A stretch of 64,000 bases of DNA from Craspedostauros australis (GCA_026770025.1 JAMXDE010000008.1:1240001-1304000), one strand, 5' to 3'. Counted from the first letter of the stretch, positions 21,161 through 36,092 are shown. Translations and numbers: made by a program. The notes: a model not told the origin generated them from the sequence alone.

Positions 21161-22076
21161 GGTCTTTCCGGTGTAGTTGCCCTTCGGAGTGATCTCCTCT
21201 CCTCGTATCCTGTCTTCTTTTGGTGCCTTTGTGTGAAACGGTGTCTTCGTGCAGCTCAGTGTAGAGGGTGTGCTTGGTTTAATGTGCAAGTATTTTATGA
21301 TTGTGTGTTGAGTGTGGAATGTTGTCGTGACTTTGCAAAAGCAGTGTACTTGCGGTTGAGTTGTGAGCGCGTCGTGTCTGCTCTCTGCTCGCTACTGCCT
21401 TCTCTCTGGTTTTGGTTGTCGTCTCGTTGCGTTTCTGCGCATGTTTTCGAGAAGGCTCTACGCTTGTTTGGGCGAACGCGGACAAACAGCCTGATTCAGC
21501 TTGTTGCCATCGCGTGGAAGGAACTCCCTGTTTCATTGCTTCCATTATTCAGAATATATATATTTACACCGCGGATCCTATATCGTGATTGCCTATCAAA
21601 CACGACTGGCGTTTCTGGAAAGAACAACATGGCGTTGTCTTCTTGTCAGCTTGTCTGATTTGATCGTCGGCTTGGTGAACGATCCAGACACAAGTCTCTC
21701 GAGAGACAACTAGTTCACAAGGGATTCCCGCGAATCCGTGAAACGGAAGAAATGCGGAGAGATGAGGCGTGGCACAACACGACCAAAAAAAGACAACACC
21801 AACCAATGCGAGCGCGACAAGGCGCGGTTCCCACCAACATCTCCGCGCTGAACAGAGACACCACGAAAGAAGACGAAAAGGGCAGCGAGAAGAGAGAGAG
21901 AGAAAGAGAAGGCACAAGAACAGAAGCGCACACAGAGACCACGACAAATCAAACAAGAACAGAAGCAGCATCTACAACACAAACAACGTTTCGTCTCCAC
22001 ACTTCACGTCACCTTCCACTCACACTCGCACTCGCACTCCCACTCGCACCCGCGTAACAGCAACAACGTTACCACC
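21161..22076. promoter_or_regulatory. Divergent SDS22/RAB2 promoter region
   Basis: These 916 bp separate two outward-facing starts and must contain both promoters. The right end is a CA/CT-rich leader before the RAB2 ATG, with repeats of CACTCGCACTC. No coding frame is supported. Confidence 0.5.
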
Positions 22077-23326
<1,250 letters not shown>

Positions 23327-23830
23327 AAGAAAAAAAAGAGTCGGCATGCTGACTGGAGCACTATGAGTGCTGCGTGCCTCATGGATGCATACCATACAAG
23401 TCCTACCCGCGCCATACTTTACAAATACAGAACGTGCGTTCGCTCCCGTCCAAACAGTGCAACCGTATTAGTACATGCGAACAAATACTTCCAGCCGTGG
23501 AAAAGACAAACTGCCCCAGATGTGTAGAAATGTAACACCTCTTTATACTTTTTGACATCATCACAACGTGAAGTGTGCGCTTGCGTGCGTGTGGGAGAGA
23601 GGGAGAGCTTTATGTATGACGGGCGCAACAGTATTGCATGTAAATAGAGTACTGCTCTCAATCAACGGCTCCATACGACCACCGCACTCTGGTGACATGA
23701 TCACACACTCAACGCGTGTCATGCATTGGAATGAATCCCCTGGGACACTTGTCGCAGTTGGTTTTGCCCAAATTGCTGATGGTGGAAACATGGTAGAGTT
23801 GTCGCATCGGCAGCATCGCCAGGCACACGG
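23327..23830. other. Intergenic between convergent RAB2 and PDZ gene
   Basis: These 504 bp must hold two facing 3' ends. I see no gene, tRNA or repeat. Confidence 0.5.
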
Positions 23831-26800
23831 CTAGCTTGGCGGACCTTCGTGGAAGTGCGTCTGGCTGAGAGTGAACTCATTCATGGCATGGCTGCTGATC
23901 ACACGCAGCGCGCGTTGGCGATCCTTGCGGTTCGTCAGCACCTTGATGATGTCTCGCACCCTCATGCCGCTCACGGGGATCTCGTCGATTGCAATGAGGA
24001 TATCCGATGGGAACACCCACCCGGACAACGGGCTGTTCGGCGCAACGTCGCTCACCATGGCATGGCCACGGAACTCGACGAATGTCATGCCGATGCGGCC
24101 CGGCGGAGCGACGACAACCCGGTGATAAGGTTGCTCTTCCAACGCCACATCCGCCACGTCGTGCATCCCATCCGGCAGGTTCTCCAAGATCGGAGCCGGA
24201 TGTTGCCCTCTCATCGGGGTGCTGAAAGGATGGTGCCCCGTCGTCGAATTGTTGATTCCTCGCGATGGGCTGTTCGTTGGCTTGGTTCGGCGCGACAGCA
24301 AACCTCCAATGGCGCCGCCAATGGCTCCCATGATCCCTTGGTTGCTCTGCGCGAATTCATCGGGGAATTCGTCGTGGCTCGACGCGGACTTCACGCTCCG
24401 GCCATCGGTGAGCTGGTTGATCGCCGCGTCGCCAGATGGGAGGTTGCTGTTGCTGTAAATCGGGGCGGTGCTCGTCGAATTGCTGATGTGCGCTGTCACG
24501 GCACTGTGCGTCGTGCTCTGTTGCTCGAAGTCTGTCGATTGTTTCGCCCAGTCATCCACAACGCGATCTTGCAGAGACTGGAATGTCGGTGAAAAGGGCG
24601 TGGCGATCTGGGTCTTCCTACCGACCGTCACCGCCATGTCGTAAGTCGTGCGCCTGTGAGCACGGGTCTGAACGTTCAAATGAACGTCAGCCCTTCGGAG
24701 CAGCAACGGCAGCACGTGCATGGAGAAGCCATCACGCACCTGATGATCCAGGCTCGATATCGTCAGGGGAGGGATGGCGTCCAAGTTCGCCCCGGACAAG
24801 ATGCTCTCTATCCACGACATGAGGGAGTCATGCAGCGCCCCATCCGACGTCCATTGGCTCAGCACGGTTTGGACGATTGGCGATCGAAGTCCATGATCTG
24901 GCGGCGGCGGCAACGGTGGCGTGAGATCGCCCCATTCCGTCACGAAGTTCTCACCATCCAACATCCTCACATTTACCGTGCGATTCATTTCATCAATTGA
25001 CTTGCTGGCGCTGCCGTCGCTGTCTTGTTGCAGCATTGACTTGCCTTCCGCTTGTTCGACAGTTTCGACGTTTTCGATGATGACAGTTGGAGGCGAATCG
25101 CCCACTTCCTTGAATTGACGCAGATCAGAGTGGAGAGATGAGATGATCTTGTTCGCATCTCCCAACGCCTTCCTCCACGCATTCTCGTTCTTCACCTCCA
25201 TGCCGCGGAAGAGACTGTTGTTGAGGCTGAGATCGGCTTCCGATCCATCATCGAGGATTGGACTTGGCGAGCGCTTCTCGAGAGCCCGGGTGTTGCGACG
25301 AACATCTTGCCCCGCACCCGCTTGACTTTTGCCGTCGTTGGAATCTTCCGCATCGTCCATTATCGATCGACTGGGCATCAGCGCCATGGACTGCGTAGCA
25401 TTGACAAGGATGGCAAGTGATGCCAGATGATTGTGAGTGGTACCATACATCCATGGCACAAGTGACGTGAGATCAAGAAGTTCATTCCAATTCAATTCAA
25501 TCCAATCAAATACGATCCAATCAAACAAGGCACGAATACAACGCAAATGCGATCCAATTCAATGTAGTGCACACTTCGATGATTGTACGCCAAGCACTGC
25601 CCCGCCGAATCAACTCTCGATCATCAATACTCACCTCCGACTTTGAGGCGCTTTGGAGTCTCCCAATTTCAGCTCGGCACTTCGACAATTCTTCGTTAAG
25701 CTTGTCTGCCTGTTCGGCCCTGTCTTTGGCCTCGAGCTGTGCCGTGTGCAAAAGCGCCTTGAGAGTGGTGATTTCAATCTTGTCGATAGACCCCGTCGAT
25801 CCAATACCGTTGGATTCGTTCAGATCACCACTTTCGCTGGATGCCTGTCCACCCTCAATCTGATCGCTCGTCTTCTTCTGCGCCTTCCCATTGTCGTGAG
25901 TTGCGCTATCTTCAGACTTTCCGATGGACTTCAACCACGTGGATGCCGACAAGGATGCTCGCTTCATCTCCATTGCGTACGAATGGGACCGTGACAGCAC
26001 ATCGATCGCCGTTATACGCGCCGCATGTCGATCGGGATTGGTTTCCTTCAACGTTTCGATTTCCTTCTTGATTTCGTCTATGACATCCTCTACTTGCTCG
26101 TCCTCTTTGAGTTCTGCAGCAACGAAGTCATCGCCAGCACCATCGTCGTCGTCGTCGTCGTTGTTATTGTCGTCGTCCTCATTGCCTTGGTCGCCATCAT
26201 CTTTGCTTTCTGTTTTGGAGGGCTCTGATCTTGCCGATGCCATCTTGTCATTCCTCTCCAACGAGACTCCTCGTTCCACAAGACACGCCAGAATGTCCAG
26301 CGCGTCTTCTCTTTCTATCTCCACCCGTTTTGGGACGCGCGATCGAGCCGAGTTTTTCGTGGCTGGTGAGAAGTCACTGTGGAGACGGATCCTTTGCGTG
26401 GGTTCATTGTGACCACGTTGGGTGTGATACAGTCGTTGGGTTGGCTGAATTCTGCGGTGCGGCGTGTTCGGGTCGAGTAATATCGTAGAATGCTGAGCCG
26501 ATCGTGACCAACCCACATCCCAGCTCGTGCTCTGTCGAAGGATCCTGTCACTCACATCGTTGTTCTGGGTGCGCGGTCCTGGATTTTGCTCTCGCTGTAT
26601 CTGTGCCCATGCTTTCGTTTTGGTTGCCGGGATCGACGGCAACGGGATGGTGTGCGTGCGATCGTCGAGGGTGCTGTCAAAGGAGAAACACTTCTGTGCC
26701 AACCGAAAGGGTCCCGTGAATGCGAGTTGCCGCGTTGAGAGTGGGGCGTGCGGAGTGGCCTCGGCACTCGTGGTGCCAACTCGATCATTCAGTGCATTCG

Positions 26801-28640
26801 CGATCTGCAGGTCTCGCCTTCGATTCTGTTTCAGCAATCTCCTTGCGTTGGATGGTCTATCCTTTTCCTGCTCCATGCTTGTGGATAGCTCATGCCGCGC
26901 GGCTGATCCTGGTGATCGCAACGCGAACGACGGCGGTGGATGGTGCCTGCCACTGCCACTGCTGTTACCCATGCCAATGCTGCGTTTAGGTGATTGTGAC
27001 GACTTCAGCAAATCCTCTACGCGAGGAGGATCTGGGAGATAATTCGGAACGGGAGTAGGCGGTGCTGACAGCGTCAGCGATCTCTTTTTGGAGCTGATCC
27101 CCGATCCCAAGCGTTTGATGCTGGAGGACATGATTTTAGATGTGTCCATCAGATTTCTGCTGTTCGCCGCTGAAATGTTCGGATGCTGCGATCTGGTGTC
27201 ATGGGTCTGTACCTGCGATTGCGACTGCGATTGTGAATGCGATTGTGAGTCAGTCGTCTCCTCTTGCGAGATGCGTTGATGGCGAATGGTACCGAGATGA
27301 TTGTTCTTACTGCTGCTGTTGTTGGTATTGTTGCCACCGTCGCCTCCTTCCAGTGTGGGTAATGCCAACGCAGCAGCAATGTTTTCGTTCGGACTGGCAT
27401 CGTATGCACCGTATGGGGCATCGTACTCTTGGAATGCGGGACTCGCCTCCACCAACGCTGCCATGGCCTCCACCTCCGCCATTCTCTGCTTGTTGTTTGC
27501 GATGTTGATGATGGTTCCCATCTCGGATGCTGTTGAATTTGCCTCGGAGAGCACGGTTGAATTCACCTCTGAATGCGATCCATCACGTTCATCGTTCTCG
27601 ACCGTGCGATCCAGAAGCGACCCTTGAAGGGCAGAACTGGGGGACAGTGGGACAGATCGATTGCCATTGCCATTACCTCTGCCATCCTTGTGACTATCGC
27701 CACTGCCCCCACCGCCATGGTTACCGCCGATGCCGCTGCTTGTTTGATGCAGCTTGGCTCGCAAGTCATCTCGTTCATGTTCTGTTTCTGACATTGGCTT
27801 GACCTTTTGGAGGAATTGCGTGCCCAGAAGCGTCGAAGTCGTGGAAGCAGTCGTCGTGAGCACCTCCGACGGCGCCGCTGCCAATTCATCATCAAGTTCA
27901 TTACCACCACCACGACCATCAATACTAGTACCATGCACGTTGTCATTACGATCAATATATTCATTGAGGGACGCTCTATCTTGCAAGGCGTCCACCAAGC
28001 CGCCAATCTGAGGGACAACCGAGGTCGCGGCGATGCTGGGATCGATGAGCTGATGCCGTGTGACCTCGGGGGGCGAAGGTGGTTCGGCCAGCATATCCTC
28101 ATGATTATGATTCACGGAAGTGGTTGCAGCAGCAGTGGTTGTGATCGCAGCAACAGCAGGTTCGAACTGTTGGTCATGAGATGCCTGACGTAGGATGGAT
28201 CGATTTGTGGATGGGAAGAAACCAAACTTGGAGTCTGCATGTCCCTGTGCATCGTGATGGTTGGCATGATGCATACTCGAATGTGGATGGCTGACATTAC
28301 CATTGCCATTACCACTGTCATTGACTACTTTGTCATTGTGGCGTGCATCGTTGTGGACTCGACGCGTCGATGTTCTGTTGTCCAGTATCTCAGTCTGTGC
28401 ATCCGACGTTGACAAATTCATGGACCCGTGATCGTCTCCACCATCGAATGCAATGTTCTCACTGTCGCGACTGCCATCGGTGCCATGCAATTGGAGTTGC
28501 TGTTGTTGCTGAGAGTGATGATTGCCAGTGCTATCATCATTGTTTTCGGCCCGACGAAAGGAAGCGTTGGCGCCGGCATCTGCGTATCCCGGGAGCAGAA
28601 GCTTGCCCAGGAGACCAGAAGCGCCGCCTTCGTTGGTCAT
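23831..28640 (-). CDS. Large, mostly disordered protein with a C-terminal PDZ domain (two exons)
   Basis: Exons on the minus strand are 28640-25635 and 25390-23831, giving 1521 residues. The 245-bp intron runs from GTGAGT to ACGCAG and keeps phase 0. The first ATG (MTNEGGASGLLGK) is at 28640. Residues 1-800 are low-complexity (Asn, Gln, Ser, His, Gly). An acidic run with many Asp and Asn residues follows around 830-880, then predicted coiled-coil segments (EQVEDVIDEIKKEIETLKE, and a longer one ending at the intron). The C-terminal 90 residues form a PDZ domain: RIGMTFVEFRGHAMV, VAPNSPLSGWVFPSDILIAI, RVRDIIKVLTNRKDRQRALRV. The carboxylate-binding loop reads GRIGMTF, a fair match to the PDZ x-phi-G-phi motif. 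It is probably a scaffold protein. I do not recognise a named family and infer no specific function. Confidence 0.75.
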
Positions 28641-29969
28641 TGTTGCAATGATGTCGCAGTCGTTGTTGTCGCTACCTTTCCTGTTACTCAATTGCTATGA
28701 CCTGCAACACCGTCGCAACCCCGATGAACTATGAGCCGAACGTTCTGTTCGAAGCCCGGCGACGACGCAGTGCTGATACAGTCGTGGTGACGGAAATAAC
28801 GTGGCACAAACGAAGGTGGAAACGGTGATCTGCGATGTTTTGCTCTCGTCTCTCGTCTCTCTCGCTGTCTGCCTCTGCCTTGCGTCCGATGAGTTCGTTT
28901 TTCTTTTTCGTCCACGAAGGCTCAGAGAGACTTGCTCTGCGCGGATGCTCGACTGCTTCCGACAGAAGAAAAGGATGACTGCTCCGCTCACTTTCTTCGT
29001 CCACGTACGCTTCCACACACGCTTCCACACACGCTTCCACACACGCTTCCATGCACGCTTCCACACCACCAATGCGAACAAGAGAGCCCGATCGCGATGT
29101 TACGATCCCCACTGTTTCTGTCTTGAGTATTCGTGTGCACAATGTCGAATGCGTACGAGCTAGTGGACTCGTAAGCTGAGACTAATGGAGCAAAATAGAA
29201 TCATAGAGTGGAGTAGGTCGTATAATAGCTTTGAGCAAGCGGAGCACTCCAACACCAACACAAACGCAAACCAACCAAAGAACAGCAGAAGCCGTTGCGC
29301 TCATCGTGGGTGGGCGCACAAAGAACAACAGAGACAATCATCATGTTTCGCCGCCGCGCACTTCGTCGCGAAACCTCCACGATGTGTTGATGGTTTTGCT
29401 CAATCGAGTTGGTTCGTGAATGCCTGATACACGATTGGAAACGAATGATGGTGTCATTTGATTGTACTCATGTCCGTATATAATAATTGTGCTTGTTTTC
29501 CAACTCAACTGACCAATGCGAATCCAATTACCGGAGTGGAGGGAGATACCAAAGGCTACACCATAAGTATAGTGGCAGAACAACAATCACAAACTTAAAA
29601 CTCCGCTGGTCGCTCTTTCACAACTCAGCTGGACAACGCGTACAGAGTATGCTTCGAATCTTCTCTTGAAATTCCAAATCGACGATGCATGACACCGTCG
29701 TCTCTCAAAGTGTGTCAAGTGCAAGAATAGTATGGGATACATGGAATATTTATGATGCACGGATGCAGAAAGAGTGGCGTGCGATTGACCTTGCTTTCCT
29801 CACAATCTTCTTGGAGCTCGGCACACTCGACAGATCATCACTGATGCCCCATGTTGTGGTGTGATGTGCCATGCGGAAGCACCATCCAACCAACCGACCA
29901 ACCATCTGTCCATCCGTCCACCCATCAATGCAGGTCACACGAACAAGTAACAAGAACAATCCCAACCTC
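28641..29969. other. Intergenic, PDZ gene to unrecognised 344-aa gene
   Basis: These 1329 bp hold the PDZ gene promoter and the 3' region of the next minus-strand gene. The only notable structure is a tandem repeat at 29007-29066. Short frames are present but none is supported. Confidence 0.4.
29007..29066. repeat. 12-bp tandem repeat, five copies
   Basis: The unit ACGCTTCCACAC occurs five times head to tail, with two base changes in the fourth copy, about 370 bp upstream of the PDZ gene start. A four-base remnant of the unit precedes it. Confidence 0.9.
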
Positions 29970-31347
29970 TCATGGTCCGAGCACGTTGTCCGACAGTCTG
30001 GGAGTTCTGCGTGCTGGCGGCGGTGGTGGGAGAGCGAGGAAAAGGTCGCGTTTGCGCTTCTTAATTTCTTCCTCGCTGATCACGCCTTCGAACTCCTTGA
30101 GGAGATCGAGGTTCTCCCGAACCTCCTTCAGCAAAAGGCGTCTATTCTCATCCTCGTCTGCGCCGCCCACAATCGCTGCGATGTCGGACTCGTTCACATC
30201 GTGGTGGGACTGGGGTTGAGGCTGCTGTGGTTGCGGTTGTGGCGATTGCGTTGATGGCAAAGGGCTGGAGATAGCACCGGGGTGTGTGGGGGGAGCCGGC
30301 GATGGCATGGGCGCACCTATTGGAGTGCCAGGCATGTTCATGCCACCCTGCATGTTGGGAGTGGGAGGCATAGCGCTTGGTGCTCCGTTGAGAGGTTGGA
30401 CGTAGTTCGACATGGTGATGTAGTACGGGTTGGCCTGTCTGGCTGGCTTCTCGGCGGGAACCACGATGTCCTTCGCTAGCGTTGGAGGCGGGAAGCTCGG
30501 ATCGAGCTGTCCGTTGCGGTAGTACAGACGGTAGCACATGATGATGTTGCTGTGCGAACTGTACATTGAGTATTGTCCGATGGATGCACATGTTGGGGAA
30601 TGGGAATGAGATAATAGCAAGCAAGCAAGCAAACAAGCCAGGAAGGAAGCAGGTGGTGCAATGAATCGTGGCCGTATTGTGAGTGCCAATGTTTTTGCTG
30701 TGTTGTACCATTTGGGATGTGGATATGAGAGCTGCAGAGTGTTACAATTGCAGGTGCGGGCGAAGGCGATGCGCACTGCAAGTATGTCGAGTATGCCAAA
30801 GCATGTGTGCGTGGCCACCAGACTCGTGCCTTCTTTCAACGCCAATCGTCCATGCGGAAAGACGAGGACATGCCTCCGATGCTTGATCGGGATTGACTTA
30901 CTGTTCCCAATTGAGTGGGCAAGGAGTTTTCTTCCGCCCGGTCAAGTTTTCGTACTGCGTCTGCACGAAGGCATCGCACACCTGCTTGTGCGTACAAGTG
31001 CCATCATCGTAGAGCGGACGGATCTTCTCAGCAAGCTTTTGGAGCTCCTTCTCGATGCTCTTGACCCGCTTCCATGCGACTTCCGCGTTCATGGTTTCCA
31101 TGCTGGTTCCCGTGCGCCACATGATTTCCTGCTTGTGACGCGGAGGGATGAAATCAATTTGCGCAATCAAGGCCATGCATTGATCGAAGAAGGCAAGCTT
31201 GCGCTGGAAGGGGCGAAGGGATTTGAGCTTCTCAGACAGGCATCTGAAGGCCTCGTAGAGAATGATCGTCTGCAAGCTACGTCTCATGCAGGCCTCGTAC
31301 CCACGATCGCCGATGGTCTCCTTCAATCTGGTGAAGAACGTTGCCAT
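29970..31347 (-). CDS. Protein of unknown function, helical N-terminus and SHOCT-like tail (two exons)
   Basis: Exons on the minus strand are 31347-30902 and 30558-29970, giving 344 residues. The donor is GTAAGT right after NWE and a split codon; the acceptor is TGTACAG; the 343-bp intron restores frame. Residues 1-150 (MATFFTRLKETIGDRGYE onward) look like a bundle of helices rich in Arg, Lys and Cys. Next is YRLYYRNGQLDPSFPPPTL, then a Pro/Gln/Met-rich linker (about 215-285). The last 60 residues include ENLDLLKEFEGVISEEEIKK, which resembles the SHOCT short C-terminal motif (a helix, a Gly-Ile-Ile/Ser-E-E-E turn, a second helix), and a proline run. I do not recognise the family. The reading frame is open upstream of 31347, so an earlier start is possible. 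It is divergent from SKA1. Confidence 0.7.
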
Positions 31348-32691
31348 CTTGGTGCTTGTCTCTTTGCACTCTAGAGTCGCTCGTAATCCAGCGTACGAGT
31401 ATGGCCTGGAATGCTCTATGAGAATTGTATGGCAGAGGCACTTGTCTCTGCTTGTAGAGCATAGAATGGAATTTGAGAATAGGAGAGGAGCACAATGGTG
31501 CATGTGTTCGTCGAAGCATGGTTGCATGTGCATGGCGCCAGTATGGAGTGACATCGTACATTGCGAAAGGGAAAACAGACAGACGTAGATGCGACAGGGT
31601 TGGCAGCAGTGGGGTCAGCGAGCATGCTAATGAAGAGCACCACCAGCAACACGACCGTCGTAGGAAACAGACAGTGTTTCCCTCCAGCCTCACGATCCAC
31701 CATGCACATGGCCATGGCCATGGTCATGGGCATGATCAGCTCTGAAGCTCGTCTTGCCGAAGCAGGTCGTCATCCTTTGCCAACCGCCGGCCATCGCCGC
31801 TGCCGTCGCCGCCGCCATTGTCGATCGTCCGTCATCATTGTACATCCAACTTCCACGCTTCCACGCTTCCACACTCGCGCGCTGGGACAATCAATCAACC
31901 ACCAACACTGCCTTACCTCCTCTTTCTTCCAACCTTCGCGATACAGACACCCCTCTCTCTCACTCTCTCTCTACCTCTCTTTGTCTCTTTGTTCTGATGA
32001 ATGTGATCACCAATTGTAATGGAAAAGAAACAAAAACCCAAAAGGTATGACAAAAGGATGACTTTCCGAAGCCACAAAACCACTTTTGCCCGCGAAAATC
32101 GCTGCTGCAAACGAGAAATGCGTTGAATTCCAACTTCTGACGACCTTCGCGCTCCTTCCACGACTCTCGATTCGTTCGACCCATGCCTTTCTTCCAGATG
32201 CCGCGCTGGTCGACTCAACAGACCATACCAACGTCCAAAAACCTGATCCTGTCACAACGGAGCTAAATAATTCAAATGTTGGATGACAACGCAACGACCA
32301 GAATCAAAACCGCAATCACGGCAACCACACCAACGACCATTCACCCCTGTTTCGTCCTTCCTTGTCCTGCGTCTGCCGATTGGTGTGTGGATTCTCTCTG
32401 TCCAATTTGTCAACGGCGACCAACAACGCCTTGTGGAGAGACGAAGGAAGAATGAATGCCAAGAGGGATGAAGGTTGAAGGAGCCTCGACTTTCCCACAA
32501 TCATTCCGTCTGCTCTGTTGCATAAAAGCATCCAACACATCGGGGTCTGCATCATTATCGTCGTCGTCGTCGTCACGATCATCACCATCACCACCACCAA
32601 GCAGAGTTGATTTTCTTCCACAAAGACAGGCCAAAAGAACGGCAGGAAGCAAGGAGCAAGGACAGAACACACGGAAGAACATCGAGAAACC
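31348..32691. promoter_or_regulatory. Divergent region between the 344-aa gene and SKA1
   Basis: These 1344 bp hold two outward promoters. At 31703-31734 a short run of CATGGC/CATGGT units makes a locally self-complementary stretch. CT-rich tracts occur near 31950-31990. No gene is supported. Confidence 0.4.
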
Positions 32692-35600
32692 ATGGTGGCT
32701 GGCCTCGCAACACAGGCGTCCGAACTGTGCGAACTCACACGATCAATCCACACATTCGGGAGCATTGTTGGGAACACCTCCAATCAGGATGGGAACGAAG
32801 GTGAGCAAGAACGAGACGGACTCCGACATGATGGCATACACCCAACAAGGACTCACAGAAGCAAAGTGCAGGAAAGCGCGTTGCATCCATGTGTGATGCT
32901 GATCTCGCACTTGCTTCATTTTTGAAGACGAACATTCCGCATCAAGAGGAAACAGCGTCCAATTCCAGGAAGACAGTTTTGTTCCTTCTTGGATCGCGCG
33001 GCGTGGTGTTGGTGCATACCGCACGCGCTTGGTTCTTGTTTTTCTTCCTGGCGCACATTCATGGCTTTCCGCCAGTTGTTGGCAGTCGTCGCACCTTCTG
33101 GAAGGTGTTCCATTTGTACCTGCACGGCTGGAAGGTCTGGTGCTCGTACCACAAAATGTGGGCAAAGGAAGCCTCTCACCTATTCTCCGCATCTCCAACC
33201 TCGCCTTGGTGAATTGTGGCAATCGTATTCGTACGACTGACAAACTGCTATTATCATGCGCAAACGCGTGCCCACATGTTCACCAACACTACGTGCTCAA
33301 CCATCTGACACCTTTTCCTCATGGGTTGAACATGCAACTGAAAATCAACTGCTCGCAACATTCTTCGTTCGCCACAACTGTGCACATCGTGACAACTCGC
33401 TCTTTGGCGTGCCATTGAACATCGTACTCGTAACACTGCAACAACCCCTCCAACATACCTTCCTCTCACAACTCAGCAACTTCACAATTCGCCACGCTGA
33501 ATGCAGGTGAACGCATCAGCTTCATGAAAGAGCAGGAATGCGGCATTCGGGAACTTCAGAAGCAACTTGTCCAATCGCTCTCGCCCCATGGCAACGAGGG
33601 TATCGATACCAATCGTATGAACCAACTGTCCAGCCTGTGCTCACAAATTCAGGATCGCAACCAGCAGCAGATCCGCGACCTTTCAATCTTGGTGAATACA
33701 TTTGCAACGCTATCGTCTGGTCAAAATCAGCAGGCGTCCAACCCCGCCAATCACAACGGAAAATCAATGTTGACACCAAAGGCAGTATCAGCGGCAGCAG
33801 CAGCCACCAAATCTGCCATCATTTCAGAACCAACGCACACAATGCGGAAGCAATGGAACGCGACCTATCCATTGGAGAGCGTCAAGGAGATCGAGACGGA
33901 GAGCGATGATTCGTCAATGAAGGAAAACAACATGAAGTCGATGTTCTCTCCATCCAATCGTGCTCGCACCGATCAGCGACGAGGACAGCGGACTCCAGCG
34001 ACCCCCATCATGGACAGTTTTTCATCGTCCAGGTACGTCCTTCACCTTTGCGGCAGGTCGTATCTACGAACGTTGTGCTTCTCATCCTTCTTCAATTGTA
34101 CCAGCAGGCCTGCGTGGTCGGCCATCTTCTGTGTCATCTCAGCAATCCCAGCACCTTGACTCACCACCTTCATGTTTGCATTCATTAATTGTACCACGCA
34201 TGGGCGTACATACACGCACATTCACAAACACGAACGTTCCACCTCCTCTTTCCTCTTTCCACTTCAGCTCCTTCATGACCTCGCCCCGCGATGTGAACAA
34301 GAGCAATCATCAATCAACCACGCCCATGTCGAGATCACGATCTGCCTCCGTATCGTCAGAATCGCACAGCAGAGGAATGGACGGCCCTCACATGGAGCAA
34401 GAAGCTCGTGCACCGCCATCACATGACTATCAAACGCACATGGCCGCTTTCCGTGACGATGACGACATGATCACCCTTGATACCATGTCGACAGCAAACA
34501 TCTTGTCACGGTCCTACGCGCAAGCACCTCAAGCTTTCTCACGGAGCCAAGCTTATTCTAAACATCATCAGCACCACCACCACCAGCACCAACATCAACA
34601 ATCGGCATCATTCCGGAATGGCAGTCGTGCAACACCTCGTTCTAGTGACGACGTGACGGGGAGACATCGTGGCGCACCACCCGCGTACTTCAACGCATCG
34701 GGGGAAGAAAAGAAGGAGGAGCCTCAGGATCAATCCAACTCACACACCATCGCACGCACTGATACGAGCGATGAATCAATCGATGACGACTCCACCAACG
34801 TGGTTGCGACAATCCTCGCATCAGACCGAAGTGAATCGAACGATAGACACTTTCATATGTTCCGACCGATCCAAGGTGCACGACCCTCCAACCCAGTCGC
34901 CCTGGAACTGGAAAAGAGTGACCCGCACTCTTCGTCGCGACCGACCCAGATCTTTGTCGATACTGCCGCGACTTCGCCTGATCAAACCAATCTCACCATG
35001 GACGCCACTGCAATGCAAGAGGGGCTCCTGTCGTTCAGCCTCGCCGATGATGCCGTGGAGGACGACATGACAACGGCCACACCCATCCTCGACCGGTACA
35101 GACTGGATGCGGACGATTGCACCATCGGTGTCAAGGTGGTCCCCAACAAGCGCGGGTCCAGTCAGATTCACCGTCGTAGCCGCCACACGTCGACATCAGC
35201 GTACGAACCGAGGCCATCCGATGAGGATCGTCGCATGTTCCAGACTCCGCACGCCACCAAGTCCCGCAACAGCCTGCAAAGGGACTACGCGACGCCTTAC
35301 ACGGAGCAAGTGCGACGCACCCAATCGTTGCTGCGGAACAGCACCGGCATGACGCCTCACAGTCTACCAACTACGCTCCCAGGGTCTGTGAGCTTGAGAA
35401 AGAAGAAACCCTTCCGCACAACTCCGCACCCAAAGAAGTACGGCGGCTACGTGAACGACGACAGTAGCAGCGTGGACGCGGAAAACATCAATCCCAACGA
35501 ATCGATGGACCATGACGCGTACCTGTACAATTCTGAGAGCGTGTTGATGTCGCCAATCCAACCGGTCCCCAGCAAGTCTCACGGTCCGAATCACATCGAT

Positions 35601-36092
35601 TTCGGCCCAGCGCCCAAGAGGAGCGAGAAGGCCGTGAGGTCGTCGAAGTCATCGATGGGACGCCGGCTGCTCTCGCCGAGATCCATCGGAAAGGGTGCAT
35701 TCCGCAAGGTGCAGATCTGTGGCGCTAATGCCAACGGCGACGCCAGCGGCAACGGCAACACAAGCACCCAGAGCGGCAAGAGCGAATCGACGGATGTGCA
35801 TCTGCGGAACATCACGCAGAAAGAGTACGACGCGGCTCCTGGAGTTGTGCGCAGCCAGGTTCAGCTGCAGGATGCCCATGATGCTGTTGGCGTACTGATG
35901 GACGGAATTCGGTCAGGCCGCCTGGGATCGACCATGCACGAGATCGAGGCGTATTCCATGCTTCAGACCATGTTCCATGACGACCGGAAGATCAAGAGTG
36001 TGCTCATGAGTCTTTGCCACTGGCGCCGGTTGCTGATGCATCACAATCGCGACGATGGGATCGTATTCGAAGTGAACATGGCACGCGCCTGA
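32692..36092 (+). CDS. SKA1: SKA1-like kinetochore protein, greatly lengthened (three exons)
   Basis: Exons 32692-32800, 33507-34032 and 34268-36092 give 819 residues. Introns are 706 bp (GTGAGC to ATGCAG) and 235 bp (GTACGT to CTTCAG), phases 1 and 2. The last 98 residues (DVHLRNITQKEYDAAPGVVR onward) follow the human SKA1 microtubule-binding domain in order: an I-T-x-x-E-[FY] opening, a helix ending in a D-A or I-N-x-V segment, and near the end FHDDRKIKSVLMSLCHWRRL against human KKFHVLLNILRHCRRL, then a short strand before the stop. The N-terminal 110 residues are helical (ASELCELTRSIHTF; IRELQKQLVQSL), as in SKA1, where they form the complex core with SKA2 and SKA3. About 600 disordered Ser/His/Pro-rich residues between them make the protein three times the human length (255). 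The SKA complex couples kinetochores to spindle microtubules. The call rests on motif order read by eye. Confidence 0.62.
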
